NCBI RefSeq assembly: GCF_040267685.1
Contig: NZ_CP158367.1
Coordinates: 124,001-188,000 of the forward strand
DNA from: Proteinivorax tanatarense
Lineage (GTDB): Bacteria > Bacillota > Proteinivoracia > Proteinivoracales > Proteinivoracaceae
Direction of reading: 5' to 3'
DNA: 64,000 nucleotides
The notes beneath the pieces were generated by a model. It made no database searches. It worked only from the letters and a program-made list of their open reading frames with translations, and was not told where the DNA came from. The translations under genes and the position numbers were made by a program. Shown piece after piece: positions 25,649 to 38,610 of the stretch (positions within the stretch are counted from its first letter, which is position 1; each line of letters starts with the position of its first letter).

Positions 25649-26350
25649 ATGGCGAAAAAAGGCAAAAGAATGGCCGATGTTTCTAAGAAAGTAAACAAAG
25701 AAGAGTTTTACAGTACAACTGAAGCCTTAGAGTTAGTAACTGAAACTGCTTCCGCAAAATTCGATGAAACTGTTGAAGCTGCCTTTAGATTAGGTGTAAA
25801 CCCAAAGCATGCCGATCAACAGATTAGAGGAGCCTTAGTGCTTCCTCATGGTACTGGTAAAGAGGTTAAGGTGCTGGTTTTTGCAAAAGGTGATAAAGCA
25901 GCAGAAGCTGAAAAAGCTGGAGCAGATTTTGTTGGGGCTGAAGAACTAGCTGAGAAGATACAAGGTGGATGGATGGATTTTGACGTAGCTGTGGCTACTC
26001 CTGATATGATGGGAGTTGTTGGTCGTCTGGGTAGAGTCCTTGGTCCTAAAGGTTTGATGCCAAACCCCAAGACTGGAACTGTAACTATGGACGTATCAAA
26101 AGCTGTAGAAGAAATAAAAGCTGGTAAAATAGAGTATCGTGTAGAGAAACATGGAATTATCCATGCTCCTATTGGCAAAGTGTCTTTCGGAGTTGACAAG
26201 CTAAAAGAAAACTTTAACACTTTGTTAGACACGATTATAAAAGCTAAGCCTGCTACGGCTAAAGGTATTTATTTGAAATCAATAACTGTATCCTCTACAA
26301 TGGGTCCGGGAGTAAAGGTTAGCCAACAAAAAGCAGCATCTTTTGAATAA
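25649..26350 (+). CDS. rplA: 50S ribosomal protein L1
   Basis: A 233-residue protein of the mobile L1 stalk beside the E site; also an mRNA-binding translational repressor in bacteria. The family block [20 protein letters not shown] (about 125-144) is present. It starts at ATG with GGGAGG about 9 nt before. L1 probably acts on both upstream operator-like elements. Confidence 0.97.
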   Translation: MAKKGKRMADVSKKVNKEEFYSTTEALELVTETASAKFDETVEAAFRLGVNPKHADQQIRGALVLPHGTGKEVKVLVFAKGDKAAEAEKAGADFVGAEELAEKIQGGWMDFDVAVATPDMMGVVGRLGRVLGPKGLMPNPKTGTVTMDVSKAVEEIKAGKIEYRVEKHGIIHAPIGKVSFGVDKLKENFNTLLDTIIKAKPATAKGIYLKSITVSSTMGPGVKVSQQKAASFE

Positions 26351-26353
26351 GTC

Positions 26354-26382
26354 TTGACAAATAACCAACTTTGAATTAGAAT
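26354..26382 (+). promoter_or_regulatory. Promoter of rplJ-rplL
   Basis: TTGACA (26354-26359), 17 nt, TAGAAT (26377-26382), starting within 5 nt of the rplA stop. The start would be near 26389. Confidence 0.75.
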
Positions 26383-26388
26383 ATACTA

Positions 26389-26520
26389 TGTTGGTTTTAA
26401 AAATAAATAGAGACCGAAGACAGTAGGTGTCATAGCGCTTAATTTCCTACCGAGGTATGGACAAGTATAGAAGATTAAATTCTTTGTATACCCTTTCCTC
26501 GTAGGAAAGGGTACTTTTAT
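26389..26520 (+). promoter_or_regulatory. L10 leader (autoregulatory) with attenuator
   Basis: The region has the L10-leader type segment GAAGACAGTAGGTG, TTAATTTCCTACCGAGGT, which folds around the CCTAC/GTAGG pairing. It ends in a terminator: ACCCTTTCCT (26490-26499) pairs with AGGAAAGGGT (26503-26512), then TTTT. The terminator's arm is complementary to part of the leader's binding structure. Excess L10(L12)4 should favour termination before rplJ. Confidence 0.85.
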
Positions 26521-26551
26521 TTATCAAAGAAAACCTTGAGGAGGTGTTTAA

Positions 26552-27079
26552 GTGGGAGTACGAGAAGATAAAGTTCAGGTTGTAGAGGAACTTAAAGAAA
26601 AGTTTTCGTCAGCTCAAGGCACTATCATAGCTGACTATAGAGGGCTAGATGTAGCGGATGTAACTGAGCTTAGGGCGAAACTACGTGAAGCTGGTGTAGA
26701 ATATAAAGTTGTTAAAAATACATTAGCTAAGTTAGCTGTAAAGGATACCGATTACGAATCGGTAAGCGAACATTTACAAGGTCCTACAGCTATAGCTTTC
26801 AGTCCAGAAGATCCTGTAGCTCCAGCTAAAATTATCCATGAGTTTTCTAAAGAAAACGAAGCTTTGAAAATAAAAGCTGGAATTTTAGAGGGGGAAGTTA
26901 TAGACTTTAGCGGTGTAAAAGCGTTGGCTGAGCTACCGTCTAGAGAACAATTGCTAGCACAAACCGTTGCTGCACTACAGAGCCCGATAACTGGGTTTGT
27001 GAACGTTATGCAAGCAAACACAAGAGATTTTGTTAATGTGCTAGATGCTATTAAAAACAAAAAAGAGCAAGAAGCATAA
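26552..27079 (+). CDS. rplJ: 50S ribosomal protein L10
   Basis: A 175-residue base of the L12 stalk. It contains GTIIADYRGL (about 20-29), VKNTLAKLA (about 55-63) and the C-terminal helix that carries L7/L12 dimers. GTG start with GAGGAGG upstream, preceded by the L10 leader. Confidence 0.95.
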   Translation: MGVREDKVQVVEELKEKFSSAQGTIIADYRGLDVADVTELRAKLREAGVEYKVVKNTLAKLAVKDTDYESVSEHLQGPTAIAFSPEDPVAPAKIIHEFSKENEALKIKAGILEGEVIDFSGVKALAELPSREQLLAQTVAALQSPITGFVNVMQANTRDFVNVLDAIKNKKEQEA

Positions 27080-27132
27080 TGGATCGTAAACTTTAAAAAT
27101 TAAAAAATTAAAACTTTTGAGGAGGATTTTAA

Positions 27133-27507
27133 ATGTCTAAAGTACAAGAAGTAATGGAAATTGTAAAAGAAATGTCTGTTTTAGAACTATCTGAGTTAGT
27201 AAAAGCATGTGAAGAGGAGTTTGGTGTATCTGCAGCTGCTCCTGTAGCTATGGCTGCTGCTCCAGCTGCTGGTGGAGAGGCTGCTGAAGCAGAGCAAACT
27301 GAATTTGATGTAATCCTAACTGCAGCTGGTGACAAAAAAGTTCAAGTTATTAAAGCGGTTAGAGAGATCACTGGCCTTGGCCTAAAAGAAGCGAAAGCTT
27401 TAGTAGATGGCGCTCCAAAACCACTAAAAGAGAAAGTATCTAAAGAAGACGCAGAAGAAGTTAAAGAAAAAATTACTGCTGCCGGTGGTACTGCGGAAGT
27501 TAAGTAA
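27133..27507 (+). CDS. rplL: 50S ribosomal protein L7/L12
   Basis: A 124-residue stalk protein that recruits translation factors. It has the N-terminal dimerisation helices (about 1-35), an Ala-rich hinge (about 36-52) and the C-terminal domain with [22 protein letters not shown] (about 70-91). A terminator follows immediately. Confidence 0.97.
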   Translation: MSKVQEVMEIVKEMSVLELSELVKACEEEFGVSAAAPVAMAAAPAAGGEAAEAEQTEFDVILTAAGDKKVQVIKAVREITGLGLKEAKALVDGAPKPLKEKVSKEDAEEVKEKITAAGGTAEVK

Positions 27508-27530
27508 TTTAACTATTTGCTATAGAAGCT

Positions 27531-27559
27531 CGCCCTGCCTTGGTAGGGCGTTTTTTTTT
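27531..27559 (+). terminator. Terminator after rplL
   Basis: CGCCCTGCC (27531-27539) pairs with GGTAGGGCG (27542-27550), followed by nine T residues. Partial read-through would link rplJL and rpoBC. Confidence 0.9.
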
Positions 27560-27571
27560 ACAAGTCAGATG

Positions 27572-27600
27572 TTGACTTTAAAAAAAAATTATGATAGTAT
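27572..27600 (+). promoter_or_regulatory. rpoB-rpoC promoter
   Basis: TTGACT (27572-27577), 17 nt, TAGTAT (27595-27600) with an extended TG at 27592-27593. The start near 27607 gives a 129-nt leader. Confidence 0.7.
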
Positions 27601-27625
27601 AGTAAATTGCTAAACAAGTGCTGAT

Positions 27626-27663
27626 TTCCCAAAATGTAGTATAAAATCTTATAAAATTGGGAA
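27626..27663 (+). other. Hairpin in the rpoB leader
   Basis: TTCCCAA (27626-27632) pairs with TTGGGAA (27657-27663), with an inner ATAA/TTAT pair. It lies between the rpoB promoter and the start codon and has no T-run, so it is not a terminator. A regulatory role is possible but unproved. Confidence 0.45.
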
Positions 27664-27735
27664 TAGTATTTTGGATGAAAAGAGTTTTAAATAGGTATGT
27701 TAATACCAAGAAATAGATAAGGGGTGAAGTGGCAA

Positions 27736-30700
27736 ATGGTAAAACCCGTACAGTCTGGAAAAAGAGTAAGACATACTTTTTCTCAAATTGACGAGCCCAT
27801 TGATTTTCCCAATTTAATTGAAGTGCAAAAAGGCTCTTATAATTGGTTTTTAGAAGAAGGTTTAAATGAAATGTTTAAGGACATTTCCCCCATTGAAGAT
27901 TTTACTGGGAACCTTTCTTTAGAATTTACTGGATACCAGTTGGGCGAACCTAAACAATCTGTTGAAGAATGCAAGGAAAGAGATTCTACATACTCTGCAC
28001 CACTTCGAGTTCAAGTAAGGCTCATCAGTCAAGAAACTGGTGAAGTTAAGGAACAAAGTGTATTTATGGGGGACTTCCCTTTGATGACAGAGAATGGTAC
28101 TTTCATAATTAATGGTTCAGAACGAGTTATCGTTAGCCAACTTGTAAGGTCTCCAGGTGTTTATTTTAACACCCAAAAAGACACCTCTGGTCGAGACTTA
28201 TTTACTGGTGTAATTATTCCAAATAGAGGTGCATGGTTAGAGTTTGAAACAGATGCAAATGAAATAATTTATGTGCGCGTGGATAGAACCCGTAAGCTGC
28301 CTGTAACAGTGTTGCTTCGAGCTTTAGGGTTTGGCACCAATGAAGAAATATTAGGTATTTTTGGTGAAAATAAAAGAATAAAAAACACTTTAGACAAAGA
28401 CCACACTGATTCATTTGAGACAGGTTTGTTAGAGGTATATAAAAGATTAAGGCCAGGGGAACCAGCTAACGTTGAAAATGCAAAACAACTGTTAGAGTCC
28501 CTGTTTTTTGATGCGCGACGTTATGACTTCGCCCATGTTGGTAGATATAAAGTAGATAAAAAACTAAACCCTAAATGGAGAATGCTAAATAGAAAATTAG
28601 CAGAGCCTATTGTCAGTGAAGATGGAGAAATTTTGGCAAATGGTGGCGAAACTCTGACAGAAGAGGTTTTAGATTCATTATTAACAAGGGACGATATACC
28701 TTCTGTTGTAAAGATATTTAATAACGAAGAAGAGGTTGTTCCAATAATAAATAACCTTAACCAGGAAAACGGTATTTTACATGTGACAAAAGAAGATATA
28801 ATTGCTTCTATAGGTTACCTACTTAACCTTATGGACTCAGTTGGATATACAGATGATATTGATCACCTTGGAAACAGAAGATTAAGATGTGTAGGTGAAC
28901 TTTTACAAAATCAGTTTAGAATTGGTTTGTCGCGTATGGAGAGAGTAGTTCGGGAAAGAATGACTATACAAGATGTAGATGCAATAACTCCGCAAGCCTT
29001 AATTAATATAAGGCCAGTGATAGCTTCCATCAAGGAGTTTTTTGGGTCAAGCCAGTTGTCACAGTTTATGGACCAGCACAATCCTCTTGCAGAGCTTACT
29101 CATAAACGCAGGCTTAGTGCTCTTGGGCCCGGGGGCTTATCTAGAGATCGAGCTGGATTTGAAGTTCGTGACGTACACCACTCTCATTACGGTAGAATGT
29201 GCCCAATAGAGACCCCTGAAGGTCCTAATATCGGTCTTATTGGTTCGTTAAGTACTTATGGGAAAGTAAACAGATATGGTTTTATAGAAACTCCATATCG
29301 AAAAGTAGATAAAGAAAAAGGTAGGGTTACCGACGAGATTGTCTATCTAACTGCAGATGATGAAGACCAATACTCGATAGCACAGGCCAATGCCCCCTTA
29401 GATGATGATGGCTACTTTTCAAATGAAACAGTAACGGTACGTTATCGTCATGAAATTTTAACCAAACAACCAACTCAAGTAGATTATATGGATGTTTCAC
29501 CAAAACAGGTTTTCAGTGTAGCTACTACGCTAATTCCTTTTTTAGAAAATGATGATGCTAACCGTGCTCTTATGGGAGCTAATATGCAGAAGCAGGCGGT
29601 TCCACTTTTAAAGCCGGAAGCTCCTCTTGTTGGGACTGGTATGGAGCATAGAGCAGCTAAAGACTCCGGAGTAGTGGTTAGCGCAGTGACAGATGGTGAA
29701 GTAGTTGAAGTAACAGCAGATAGGATAAAAATTAAGCGAAATGCATTTTCTGATACTCGTGATAGAGAAGTTCATGGAACAAGTAAAGAAATTTTCCCCA
29801 AAGATAGTTATAACGGAATAGACATCTACACTCTGACTAAGTTTCAACGTTCAAACCAAGGGATGTCCCTTAACCAACGTCCAATAGTTAGTTACGGAGA
29901 AAAAATCAAAGCTGGTGATATAATTGCTGATGGTTCTTCAGCGGAACAAGGTGAACTAGCTTTAGGGAAAAATGTTTTAGTTGCATTTATGACATGGGAA
30001 GGTTATAACTATGAGGATGCAATCCTATTAAGTGAAAAGCTGGTTAAACAAGATGTTTATACCTCAGTTCATATAGAGCAATACGAGTCAGAGGCAAGAG
30101 ATACTAAGCTTGGCCCAGAAGAAATAACTCGCGAAATTCCAAACGTTGGCGATGACGCTCTGAAACACCTAGACGAAAGAGGAATTATTATGGTAGGTGC
30201 AGAAGTGCGGCCAGGTGATATTTTAGTTGGCAAGGTGACTCCTAAAGGAGAAACTGAGCTAACTGCAGAAGAAAGACTTTTACGTGCTATTTTTGGAGAA
30301 AAAGCACGAGAAGTGCGGGATACCTCTTTAAGAGTGCCCCATGGGCAAGCTGGTAGAATTGTAGATGTAAAAGTCTTTACCAGAGAAGAAGGAGATGAAT
30401 TACCTCCTGGTGTCAACCAATTAGTGAGAGTATATATAGCTCAAAAAAGAAAGATTTCAGAAGGGGACAAAATGGCGGGACGTCATGGTAATAAAGGTGT
30501 TATAGCAAAAATTTTACCTGAGGAAGATATGCCGTTTTTGGAAGATGGGACCCCAGTTGATATAGTACTTAACCCACTTGGTGTACCTTCTCGTATGAAC
30601 ATTGGGCAGGTTCTTGAAACACACCTAGGTTGGGCAGCAAAATCTTTAGGAATGCACATGGCAACTCCGGTTTTTGATGGAGCATCAGAAATAGATGTCT

Positions 30701-31326
30701 TCCAGAAATTAAAAGAAGCGGGGTTACCAGAAACAGGGAAAACGACCCTTTTAGATGGCAGAACGGGAGAACCTATGGAAAATAAGGTTACAGTCGGCTA
30801 TGTTTATATGCTTAAACTTGCTCACTTGGTTGATGATAAGATCCATGCCCGCTCAACTGGTCCATACTCTCTAGTAACTCAGCAACCTCTCGGCGGTAAG
30901 GCGCAGTTTGGAGGACAAAGATTTGGAGAAATGGAAGTTTGGGCATTAGAGGCATATGGAGCATCCCATATACTACAAGAAATCTTAACGGTCAAATCTG
31001 ATGATGTGGTAGGAAGGGTAAAGACTTATGAAGCTATAGTAAAAGGTGAAAATATTCCTGAACCTGGTGTTCCTGAATCATTTAAAGTTCTTATTAAAGA
31101 ACTTCAAAGTTTAGGGATGGATGTAAAAGTTTTAGGAAATGAAGAAGAAGTAGAAATAAAAGAAGGCGAAGATGAAGAGCCAGTAGAATTAGATGTTAAC
31201 ATTGAAGGCTCCGAAGATAGCCCTAAACCACAACTGCCTAAAAAAGAAGATTTAGATGAAAGCAGCCAAGAAATGGAAGAAATAGGGAAACCTGAAGATG
31301 CTGACGGAACTGATGAAGAACTTTAG
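27736..31326 (+). CDS. rpoB: DNA-directed RNA polymerase beta subunit
   Basis: A 1196-residue catalytic subunit. The rifampicin pocket [15 protein letters not shown] and [13 protein letters not shown] (about 436-466) keeps the residues equivalent to E. coli Asp516, His526 and Ser531, with His at the variable position 518. [12 protein letters not shown] lies near residue 915. The last about 65 residues are an acidic tail rich in Glu/Asp. ATG 27736 fits the Bacillus-type start MVxPVQSGKRxR; an in-frame GTG at 27724 overlaps the ribosome site AAGGGG. Confidence 0.98.
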   Translation: MVKPVQSGKRVRHTFSQIDEPIDFPNLIEVQKGSYNWFLEEGLNEMFKDISPIEDFTGNLSLEFTGYQLGEPKQSVEECKERDSTYSAPLRVQVRLISQETGEVKEQSVFMGDFPLMTENGTFIINGSERVIVSQLVRSPGVYFNTQKDTSGRDLFTGVIIPNRGAWLEFETDANEIIYVRVDRTRKLPVTVLLRALGFGTNEEILGIFGENKRIKNTLDKDHTDSFETGLLEVYKRLRPGEPANVENAKQLLESLFFDARRYDFAHVGRYKVDKKLNPKWRMLNRKLAEPIVSEDGEILANGGETLTEEVLDSLLTRDDIPSVVKIFNNEEEVVPIINNLNQENGILHVTKEDIIASIGYLLNLMDSVGYTDDIDHLGNRRLRCVGELLQNQFRIGLSRMERVVRERMTIQDVDAITPQALINIRPVIASIKEFFGSSQLSQFMDQHNPLAELTHKRRLSALGPGGLSRDRAGFEVRDVHHSHYGRMCPIETPEGPNIGLIGSLSTYGKVNRYGFIETPYRKVDKEKGRVTDEIVYLTADDEDQYSIAQANAPLDDDGYFSNETVTVRYRHEILTKQPTQVDYMDVSPKQVFSVATTLIPFLENDDANRALMGANMQKQAVPLLKPEAPLVGTGMEHRAAKDSGVVVSAVTDGEVVEVTADRIKIKRNAFSDTRDREVHGTSKEIFPKDSYNGIDIYTLTKFQRSNQGMSLNQRPIVSYGEKIKAGDIIADGSSAEQGELALGKNVLVAFMTWEGYNYEDAILLSEKLVKQDVYTSVHIEQYESEARDTKLGPEEITREIPNVGDDALKHLDERGIIMVGAEVRPGDILVGKVTPKGETELTAEERLLRAIFGEKAREVRDTSLRVPHGQAGRIVDVKVFTREEGDELPPGVNQLVRVYIAQKRKISEGDKMAGRHGNKGVIAKILPEEDMPFLEDGTPVDIVLNPLGVPSRMNIGQVLETHLGWAAKSLGMHMATPVFDGASEIDVFQKLKEAGLPETGKTTLLDGRTGEPMENKVTVGYVYMLKLAHLVDDKIHARSTGPYSLVTQQPLGGKAQFGGQRFGEMEVWALEAYGASHILQEILTVKSDDVVGRVKTYEAIVKGENIPEPGVPESFKVLIKELQSLGMDVKVLGNEEEVEIKEGEDEEPVELDVNIEGSEDSPKPQLPKKEDLDESSQEMEEIGKPEDADGTDEEL

Positions 31327-31377
31327 AAAAGTTATGTTTTTTATTAAGAAACTAAACTGTAAAGGGGGAAAAGGCCC

Positions 31378-34300
31378 TTGTTGGATGTAAACAATTTTGA
31401 TTCGTTAAAAATTGGCTTAGCTTCGCTGGAACAAATTAGAACATGGTCAAGGGGTCCTGTAAACAAACCAGAGACTATTAACTACCGTACACTAAAACCT
31501 GAGCGTGAAGGATTGTTTTGTGAAAAGATTTTTGGACCGCAACGGGATTGGGAATGTAACTGTGGTAAGTACAAGCGTATTCGTTATAAGGGTGTAGTAT
31601 GTGATCGCTGTGGTGTTGAAGTAACTCGAGCCAAAGTACGTAGAGATAGAATGGGGCATATAGAGCTAGCTGCGCCAGTATCACATATTTGGTATTTTAA
31701 AGGTATTCCTAGTAGGATGGGATTACTGTTAGATATGTCTCCTAGGGCTCTAGAAAAAGTTTTATACTTTGCATCGTATATAGTTTTAGACCCCGGAGAA
31801 ACAGGCCTTACTAAAAAACAACTATTAACAGAAAATGAGTATCGAGAGAATTATGAGAAGTATAGCCATCTGTTTAAAGAAGGAAAAGGCTTTAAAGCTC
31901 AGATGGGTGCAGAAGCAGTGCAAGCCTTGTTAAAAGAAATGAACTTAGATGATTTAGCAAAAGAGTTAAGGGCGGAGTTGAAAAATGCCACCGGACAACG
32001 AAGAATTAGAGCAATTAGAAGGCTTGAAGTTGTGGAATCCTTTAAAGCGTCTAATAATAAACCAGAATGGATGATTTTAGAAGCCATCCCTGTATTACCT
32101 CCTGACCTCAGACCTATGGTTCAGTTGGATGGAGGAAGGTTTGCAACTGCTGACTTAAACGACTTATATCGTAGAGTTATTAACAGAAATAATAGGCTAA
32201 AAAGACTGGCCGAACTACATGCTCCAGATATAATTGTGCGCAATGAAAAGAGAATGTTACAAGAAGCAGTTGATGCCCTCATAGATAACGGACGAAGGGG
32301 GAGGCCTGTAACAGGGCCTGGCAACCGCCCGCTTAAATCTTTAAGTGACATGCTTAAAGGTAAGCAAGGAAGATTTAGACAAAATCTTTTGGGGAAACGG
32401 GTTGATTATTCCGGACGTTCGGTTATAGTGGTTGGTCCAGAACTGAAGATGTATCAGTGTGGACTTCCAAAAGAAATGGCTTTAGAGCTGTTTAAGCCTT
32501 TTGTTATGAGAAGGCTATTTAAAAGTGGTCATGTCCAGAATATAAAAACCGCTAAAAAGAAGGTTGAAAAAGCAGATCCAATAGTATGGGATGTGCTAGA
32601 AGGTGTTATCAAACAGCACCCTGTACTTTTAAACCGCGCCCCAACCCTTCATAGACTGGGGATTCAAGCTTTTGAACCGGTATTGGTTGAAGGAAGGGCA
32701 ATAAAAATTCACCCACTTGTTTGCCCAGCATATAATGCGGACTTTGACGGTGATCAAATGGCCGTCCACGTCCCACTGTCTTCGGAAGCACAAGCGGAAG
32801 CAAGGATATTAATGTTAGCGGCTCATAATATATTAAATCCAAAGGATGGGAAACCAGTTGCTACCCCTACCCAGGATATGGTGCTAGGTTGCTACTATTT
32901 AACACTTGAAAATGAGGGAGAAAAGGGAGAAGGAAAGGTTTTCGGCAATCCTGACGAGGTGGTAATGGCATACCAAAACGGAACTGTTACCCTTCACTCA
33001 AGAATTGCGTTGCGGGCAAAAAGCCTTGGCAAAAAAGCGGTGTTGGGAGCAGGAGATGATGAAATTAAAAAAGGTTTCTTACTGACTACTCCAGGCAGGA
33101 TCCTATTTAACGAAATATTCCCTGAAGATTTCCCTTTTATTAACAGGCCAACCTATAAAAACTCTGTAACTAGTGAGGACTATATTACCGAAGCTGGTGT
33201 TAACCTTGCTGAGACTATAAAAAACAAAGGTGAGATCGGCGGAGCTAAGAAAGGGTTTTTAGGAGCGCTTATAGGAGAGTGCTTCCGTAGGTATGGTACT
33301 GTTAGAACCTCGGAAATTTTAGATGATGTTAAAAAACTTGGATTTAACTACTCTACAAAGGCCGGAATTACAATGGCGGTAGCCGATGTAAAAATTCCAC
33401 CTCAAAAAAAGGAAATTATGGAATGGGCTGAAGCTGAAGTTTCTAAAATAGATAGAAATTTCCGTAGAGGATTTGTTAGTGAAGAAGAGCGTTACAACAG
33501 AGTTATTGAAGTTTGGGGTAAAGCAAAAGATAATATTACAAAAGCTCTTATGGATAATATGGATAAAATGAACCCGATAAATATGATGGCTGGGTCTGGG
33601 GCAAGGGGTAATGTATCACAGATTACTCAGCTTGCAGGTATGCGTGGACTTATGGCAGATCCAACGGGTCATATTATTGAATTGCCGATAAAAGCAAACT
33701 TTAGAGAAGGATTAACAGTTCTAGAGTACTTTATTTCAACTCACGGCGCTAGAAAGGGTTTGGCGGATACAGCCCTTAAAACAGCTGATTCAGGCTATTT
33801 AACCAGAAGGCTTGTTGATGTTTCCCAAGATGTGATAGTTAGAGAAGAGGACTGTGAAACTTTTGACGGCATTACAGTAAAAGAAATCAAAGAAGGAAAT
33901 GATGCCATTGAAACTCTCGAGGAGCGCCTGATTGGACGTCATTCCTCCATAGACATTATAACTCCAGACGGTGAGATACTAGCTAAAGCTGGACAGTATA
34001 TTACAGAAGATATGGCTAATGAAATAGCAGAGCATGGAGTAATTATTTCTCCTGCAAGTGGAACAGTTAAAATAACCTCTAAATCAATAGTAGTAGAAGC
34101 TGATGATGGTCAAACCCATACTTTCGAACGACAGAAAGGGGTAACGATGTTCCTAGCTGACGGCAATAGAGTAAGAGCAGGAGAGAAGCTTTGTGCTACT
34201 TTTGATACCGTGAAAATAAGATCAGTGCTGACTTGTAATACAAGGCATGGAGTGTGTGTTAAGTGCTATGGTAAAGATCTAGCAACAGGTGGCAGAGTTA

Positions 34301-35154
34301 AGCCAGGGGAGGCAGTAGGTATTATAGCTGCTCAATCAATTGGAGAACCTGGAACTCAGCTAACAATGCGTACATTCCACACAGGTGGTGTAGCAGGTGA
34401 TGATATTACTCAAGGTCTTCCAAGGATTGAAGAGCTATTTGAGGCAAGAAAGCCAAAAGGTCAAGCAATAATTGCAGAAGAACCAGGGCTTGTAAAAGTA
34501 ATTGAAAGTAAAAATAAAAGAGAAATAGAACTTACAAAAGAAGATGGTGAACAGATACTTTACACTGTACCTTACGGCGCTAGGTTAAAAATTAGAGATG
34601 GGTTTCGTGTGGAAGCTGGAGATGAGTTGACTGAAGGCTCAGTAAATCCTCATGACCTACTGAAAATTAAAGGGGTTGCAGGTGTTCAGGCTTACTTAAC
34701 TCAAGAAGTTCAGAAAGTATATCGCTTACAAGGTGTTGAGATTTCTGATAAGCATATCGAAGTTATTGTAAAACAAATGCTTAGAAAAGTTAAGGTGGAA
34801 AATGCTGGAGACACAAGTCTGTTGCCAGGAACTTTAGTTGATGTTTTCGAATTGACAGAAACAAACGAGAAAAATATTGCAGAAGGCTTAGAACCTGCAA
34901 AAGCCCAACCGATACTTTTAGGTATAACAAAGGCTTCTTTGGCTACCGATTCTTTCTTGTCAGCAGCCTCATTCCAGGAAACGACAAGAGTGCTTACAGA
35001 AGCTGCTATAAAAGGGAAGAACGATCCGTTACTAGGGCTTAAAGAAAATGTAATAATTGGAAAATTAATTCCTGCTGGTACAGGGATGGCCAAGTATGCC
35101 AATGTAAAACCAAAAACTGTGCAAGAGGACTCAGAGGTAGTTGACAGTTTATAG
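31378..35154 (+). CDS. rpoC: DNA-directed RNA polymerase beta' subunit
   Basis: A 1258-residue subunit. Zinc-binding Cys residues appear near the start (CNCGKYKR and CDRCG, about 59-78), the catalytic NADFDGDQ is at about 451-458, and the second zinc site uses Cys near 825 and [13 protein letters not shown] near 951. A stretch at about 860-935 (around [17 protein letters not shown] to GEKLCATFD) appears longer than in Bacillus beta'. TTG start, 51 nt after rpoB, with AAAGGGGG about 8 nt away. Confidence 0.98.
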   Translation: MLDVNNFDSLKIGLASLEQIRTWSRGPVNKPETINYRTLKPEREGLFCEKIFGPQRDWECNCGKYKRIRYKGVVCDRCGVEVTRAKVRRDRMGHIELAAPVSHIWYFKGIPSRMGLLLDMSPRALEKVLYFASYIVLDPGETGLTKKQLLTENEYRENYEKYSHLFKEGKGFKAQMGAEAVQALLKEMNLDDLAKELRAELKNATGQRRIRAIRRLEVVESFKASNNKPEWMILEAIPVLPPDLRPMVQLDGGRFATADLNDLYRRVINRNNRLKRLAELHAPDIIVRNEKRMLQEAVDALIDNGRRGRPVTGPGNRPLKSLSDMLKGKQGRFRQNLLGKRVDYSGRSVIVVGPELKMYQCGLPKEMALELFKPFVMRRLFKSGHVQNIKTAKKKVEKADPIVWDVLEGVIKQHPVLLNRAPTLHRLGIQAFEPVLVEGRAIKIHPLVCPAYNADFDGDQMAVHVPLSSEAQAEARILMLAAHNILNPKDGKPVATPTQDMVLGCYYLTLENEGEKGEGKVFGNPDEVVMAYQNGTVTLHSRIALRAKSLGKKAVLGAGDDEIKKGFLLTTPGRILFNEIFPEDFPFINRPTYKNSVTSEDYITEAGVNLAETIKNKGEIGGAKKGFLGALIGECFRRYGTVRTSEILDDVKKLGFNYSTKAGITMAVADVKIPPQKKEIMEWAEAEVSKIDRNFRRGFVSEEERYNRVIEVWGKAKDNITKALMDNMDKMNPINMMAGSGARGNVSQITQLAGMRGLMADPTGHIIELPIKANFREGLTVLEYFISTHGARKGLADTALKTADSGYLTRRLVDVSQDVIVREEDCETFDGITVKEIKEGNDAIETLEERLIGRHSSIDIITPDGEILAKAGQYITEDMANEIAEHGVIISPASGTVKITSKSIVVEADDGQTHTFERQKGVTMFLADGNRVRAGEKLCATFDTVKIRSVLTCNTRHGVCVKCYGKDLATGGRVKPGEAVGIIAAQSIGEPGTQLTMRTFHTGGVAGDDITQGLPRIEELFEARKPKGQAIIAEEPGLVKVIESKNKREIELTKEDGEQILYTVPYGARLKIRDGFRVEAGDELTEGSVNPHDLLKIKGVAGVQAYLTQEVQKVYRLQGVEISDKHIEVIVKQMLRKVKVENAGDTSLLPGTLVDVFELTETNEKNIAEGLEPAKAQPILLGITKASLATDSFLSAASFQETTRVLTEAAIKGKNDPLLGLKENVIIGKLIPAGTGMAKYANVKPKTVQEDSEVVDSL

Positions 35155-35215
35155 TCAAGGTGATAAAATAATCAAGGTGTATCTGCCCAGAATTAACAAA
35201 TGGAGGTATGGGTAA

Positions 35216-35467
35216 ATGACTATTGATGACTTATCAGTGGTTGATTCAAGGGTAGTAGGATTTAAACAAACTAAACTAGCCATTGAAAGTGGAAAGGCTG
35301 AAATAGTTTATGTTGCAAAAGATGCAGAAAAACACATATCTGACCCCATACTGCAACTTTGTGAAAATAGAGGTATAAAGTTATACTTTGTAGACAGCAT
35401 GGCTGTATTAGGTAAAAGTTGTGGAATTCAAGTTAGGGCAGCAACTGCAGCGATTATAAAGAATTAA
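35216..35467 (+). CDS. rplGB: L7Ae-family ribosomal-like protein (YbxF type)
   Basis: An 83-residue kink-turn-binding fold protein of the L7Ae/L30e/S12e/Gadd45 family. It shows [25 protein letters not shown] (about 14-38) and the Cys-Gly-Ile-Gln-Val-Arg-Ala block near the end. Homologues between rpoC and rpsL bind k-turn RNA. GGAGG lies 9 nt before ATG. A GC-rich hairpin follows. Confidence 0.92.
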   Translation: MTIDDLSVVDSRVVGFKQTKLAIESGKAEIVYVAKDAEKHISDPILQLCENRGIKLYFVDSMAVLGKSCGIQVRAATAAIIKN

Positions 35468-35470
35468 AAA

Positions 35471-35489
35471 GCCCCGGCTTTGCCGGGGC
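35471..35489 (+). other. GC-rich intercistronic hairpin before rpsL
   Basis: GCCCCGGC (35471-35478) pairs perfectly with GCCGGGGC (35482-35489) around a TTT loop, with no T-tract. It may be an mRNA-processing or stabilising element at the start of the str genes. Confidence 0.75.
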
Positions 35490-35525
35490 AACCAAGGCCT
35501 ATGCCATGGGGAAGGAGGTGCAACT

Positions 35526-36405
<880 letters not shown>

Positions 36406-36458
36406 AATTATAATATTTGTTATTTTAGTTAAAATAGCACTAGAAGGGAGGAATTGTG

Positions 36459-38534
36459 GTGCCTAGACAATTTCCGTTAGAAAAATACCGTAATATAGGA
36501 ATTATGGCTCACATCGATGCCGGTAAAACCACAACAACAGAACGTGTGTTGTTTTACACTGGTCGAGTTCATAAGCTAGGTGAAACTCACGATGGGGCTG
36601 CAACAATGGATTGGATGGCCCAGGAACAAGAAAGAGGTATAACAATAACCTCTGCGGCAACTACTGCTGAATGGAAAGATCACAGGGTAAATATTATCGA
36701 TACACCAGGACACGTGGACTTTACTGTGGAAGTAGAAAGATCTCTTCGTGTACTTGATGGTGCTGTGGGAGTTTTCTGTGCAAAAGGTGGGGTTGAGCCA
36801 CAATCAGAAACAGTTTGGAGACAAGCTGACAAGTATGAAGTACCAAGAATAGCTTATGTTAACAAAATGGATATAACTGGTGCTGATTTTTATAGAGCGT
36901 TAGACATGATGAGGGACAGATTAAAAGCTAATGCAGTAGCGATTCAGTTGCCAATTGGTGCTGAAGATACCTTTGATGGAATAATCGACTTAGTTACCAT
37001 GAAAGCTCATAAATATATTGATGATTTAGGTACTAAATCTGAACAAACAGATATCCCTGCTGACATGAAAGACAAAGCAGAAGAATATAGAGAAAAGCTT
37101 TTAGACGCTGTGGCTGAAAACGATGAAGAGCTAATGATGAAATACCTTGAAGGTGAAGAACTTACTGAGCAAGAAATTAAAGATGCTTTAAGAAAAGGCT
37201 GTGTAAACAACGAAATAGTAGCTGTTCTTTGTGGTTCTTCTTATAAAAATAAAGGTGTACAGTTGTTACTAGATGCAGTGGTTGACTACCTTCCATCACC
37301 TTTAGACATCCCTCCTATCCAGGGTGTAGATGTTGACGATGAGGAGGAAAAGATGGAAAGACCAGCTGATGATAATGAACCTTTCTCAGCTTTAGCGTTT
37401 AAAATAATGACAGATCCATATGTTGGTAAGTTGGCTTTCTTTAGAGCGTATTCTGGTGTGTTGAAGGCTGGATCATATGTGTTTAATCCGGTAAAAGGCA
37501 AAAAAGAGAGAATCGGTCGCTTGCTTCAGATGCACGCAAACCATCGTGAAGAGATTGGTGAGGTTCGCACTGGTGATATAGCTGCTATAGTTGGTCTTAA
37601 AGACACAGCAACAGGTGACACCCTTTGTGATCAAGACAATCAAATTATACTAGAATCTATGGTATTCCCTGAGCCTGTTATTTCGGTAGCTATTGAGCCA
37701 AAAACCAAAGCAGACCAAGAAAAAATGTCTACATCTTTACAAAAACTCGCAGAAGAAGACCCAACGTTTAAAGCGTGGTCTGATGAAGAAACTGGCCAGA
37801 CCATCATAGCAGGTATGGGTGAGCTTCATCTAGACGTTATAGTTGACAGATTACTTCGTGAATTCAAAGTAGATGCTGATGTAGGTAAGCCTCAGGTTGC
37901 TTATAAAGAAACAATTACTAAGCAAGTTAAGGCTGAAGGTAAATTTGTTAGACAATCTGGTGGTAGAGGTCAATACGGTCATGTATGGATTGAGCTTGAG
38001 CCAAAAGAACCGGGCGAAGGTTACGAGTTTGTGGACAAGGTCGTTGGTGGTGTAGTACCTAGAGATTACATCAACTCAGTAGATCAAGGTATCCAAGAAG
38101 CGCTGCAAAATGGTGTTTTAGCAGGCTATCCAGTTCTGGATGTAAAAGCTACACTATTTGATGGTTCTTACCACGATGTAGACTCCTCAGAGATGGCCTT
38201 TAAGGTGGCTGGTTCTATGGGTGCTAAAGAGGCTATGAGAAAGGCAGGGCCTGCAATATTAGAGCCGATGATGAAAGTAGAGGCTGTTGTACCAGAGGAA
38301 TATATGGGAGATGTAATGGGTGATATAAACTCTAGAAGAGGTAGGATTGAAGGCATGGAAAACATTGGTGGAGCACAGGTGATTAGAGGTTTTGTTCCGC
38401 TGTCTGAAATGTTTGGATATGCTACAGATCTAAGGTCTAAGACCCAAGGTAGAGGTACCTACTCTATGGAGTTTAGTCATTACGATCAAGTTCCTAAGTC
38501 TATAGCTGAAGAGATTATGGAATCTAAAAAATAA
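36459..38534 (+). CDS. fusA: Translation elongation factor G
   Basis: A 691-residue translocase GTPase. G1 is AHIDAGKTT (about residue 16), switch II region [10 protein letters not shown], and NKMDITGAD supplies G4. Domains II-V follow in normal length. GTG at 36459 is 7 nt after GGAGG and gives [14 protein letters not shown], matching the family; a GTG at 36456 is one codon earlier. Confidence 0.97.
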   Translation: MPRQFPLEKYRNIGIMAHIDAGKTTTTERVLFYTGRVHKLGETHDGAATMDWMAQEQERGITITSAATTAEWKDHRVNIIDTPGHVDFTVEVERSLRVLDGAVGVFCAKGGVEPQSETVWRQADKYEVPRIAYVNKMDITGADFYRALDMMRDRLKANAVAIQLPIGAEDTFDGIIDLVTMKAHKYIDDLGTKSEQTDIPADMKDKAEEYREKLLDAVAENDEELMMKYLEGEELTEQEIKDALRKGCVNNEIVAVLCGSSYKNKGVQLLLDAVVDYLPSPLDIPPIQGVDVDDEEEKMERPADDNEPFSALAFKIMTDPYVGKLAFFRAYSGVLKAGSYVFNPVKGKKERIGRLLQMHANHREEIGEVRTGDIAAIVGLKDTATGDTLCDQDNQIILESMVFPEPVISVAIEPKTKADQEKMSTSLQKLAEEDPTFKAWSDEETGQTIIAGMGELHLDVIVDRLLREFKVDADVGKPQVAYKETITKQVKAEGKFVRQSGGRGQYGHVWIELEPKEPGEGYEFVDKVVGGVVPRDYINSVDQGIQEALQNGVLAGYPVLDVKATLFDGSYHDVDSSEMAFKVAGSMGAKEAMRKAGPAILEPMMKVEAVVPEEYMGDVMGDINSRRGRIEGMENIGGAQVIRGFVPLSEMFGYATDLRSKTQGRGTYSMEFSHYDQVPKSIAEEIMESKK

Positions 38535-38548
38535 TAGCAATCAAATTT

Positions 38549-38566
38549 TTGGGGACCTAACCCCAA
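38549..38566 (+). other. Intercistronic hairpin between fusA and tuf
   Basis: TTGGGG (38549-38554) pairs with CCCCAA (38561-38566). It lacks a T-tract. It may separate fusA and tuf mRNA levels. Confidence 0.55.
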
Positions 38567-38610
38567 GTAATAAATAAATAATTTATTGTATTTAAGGAGG
38601 ATGAGTAAGA

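Noticed and set aside
29041-29140. His at the position equivalent to E. coli Asn518 in the rifampicin region as a resistance change
   Set aside because: This position varies naturally in Gram-positive RpoB; the main resistance positions are wild type.
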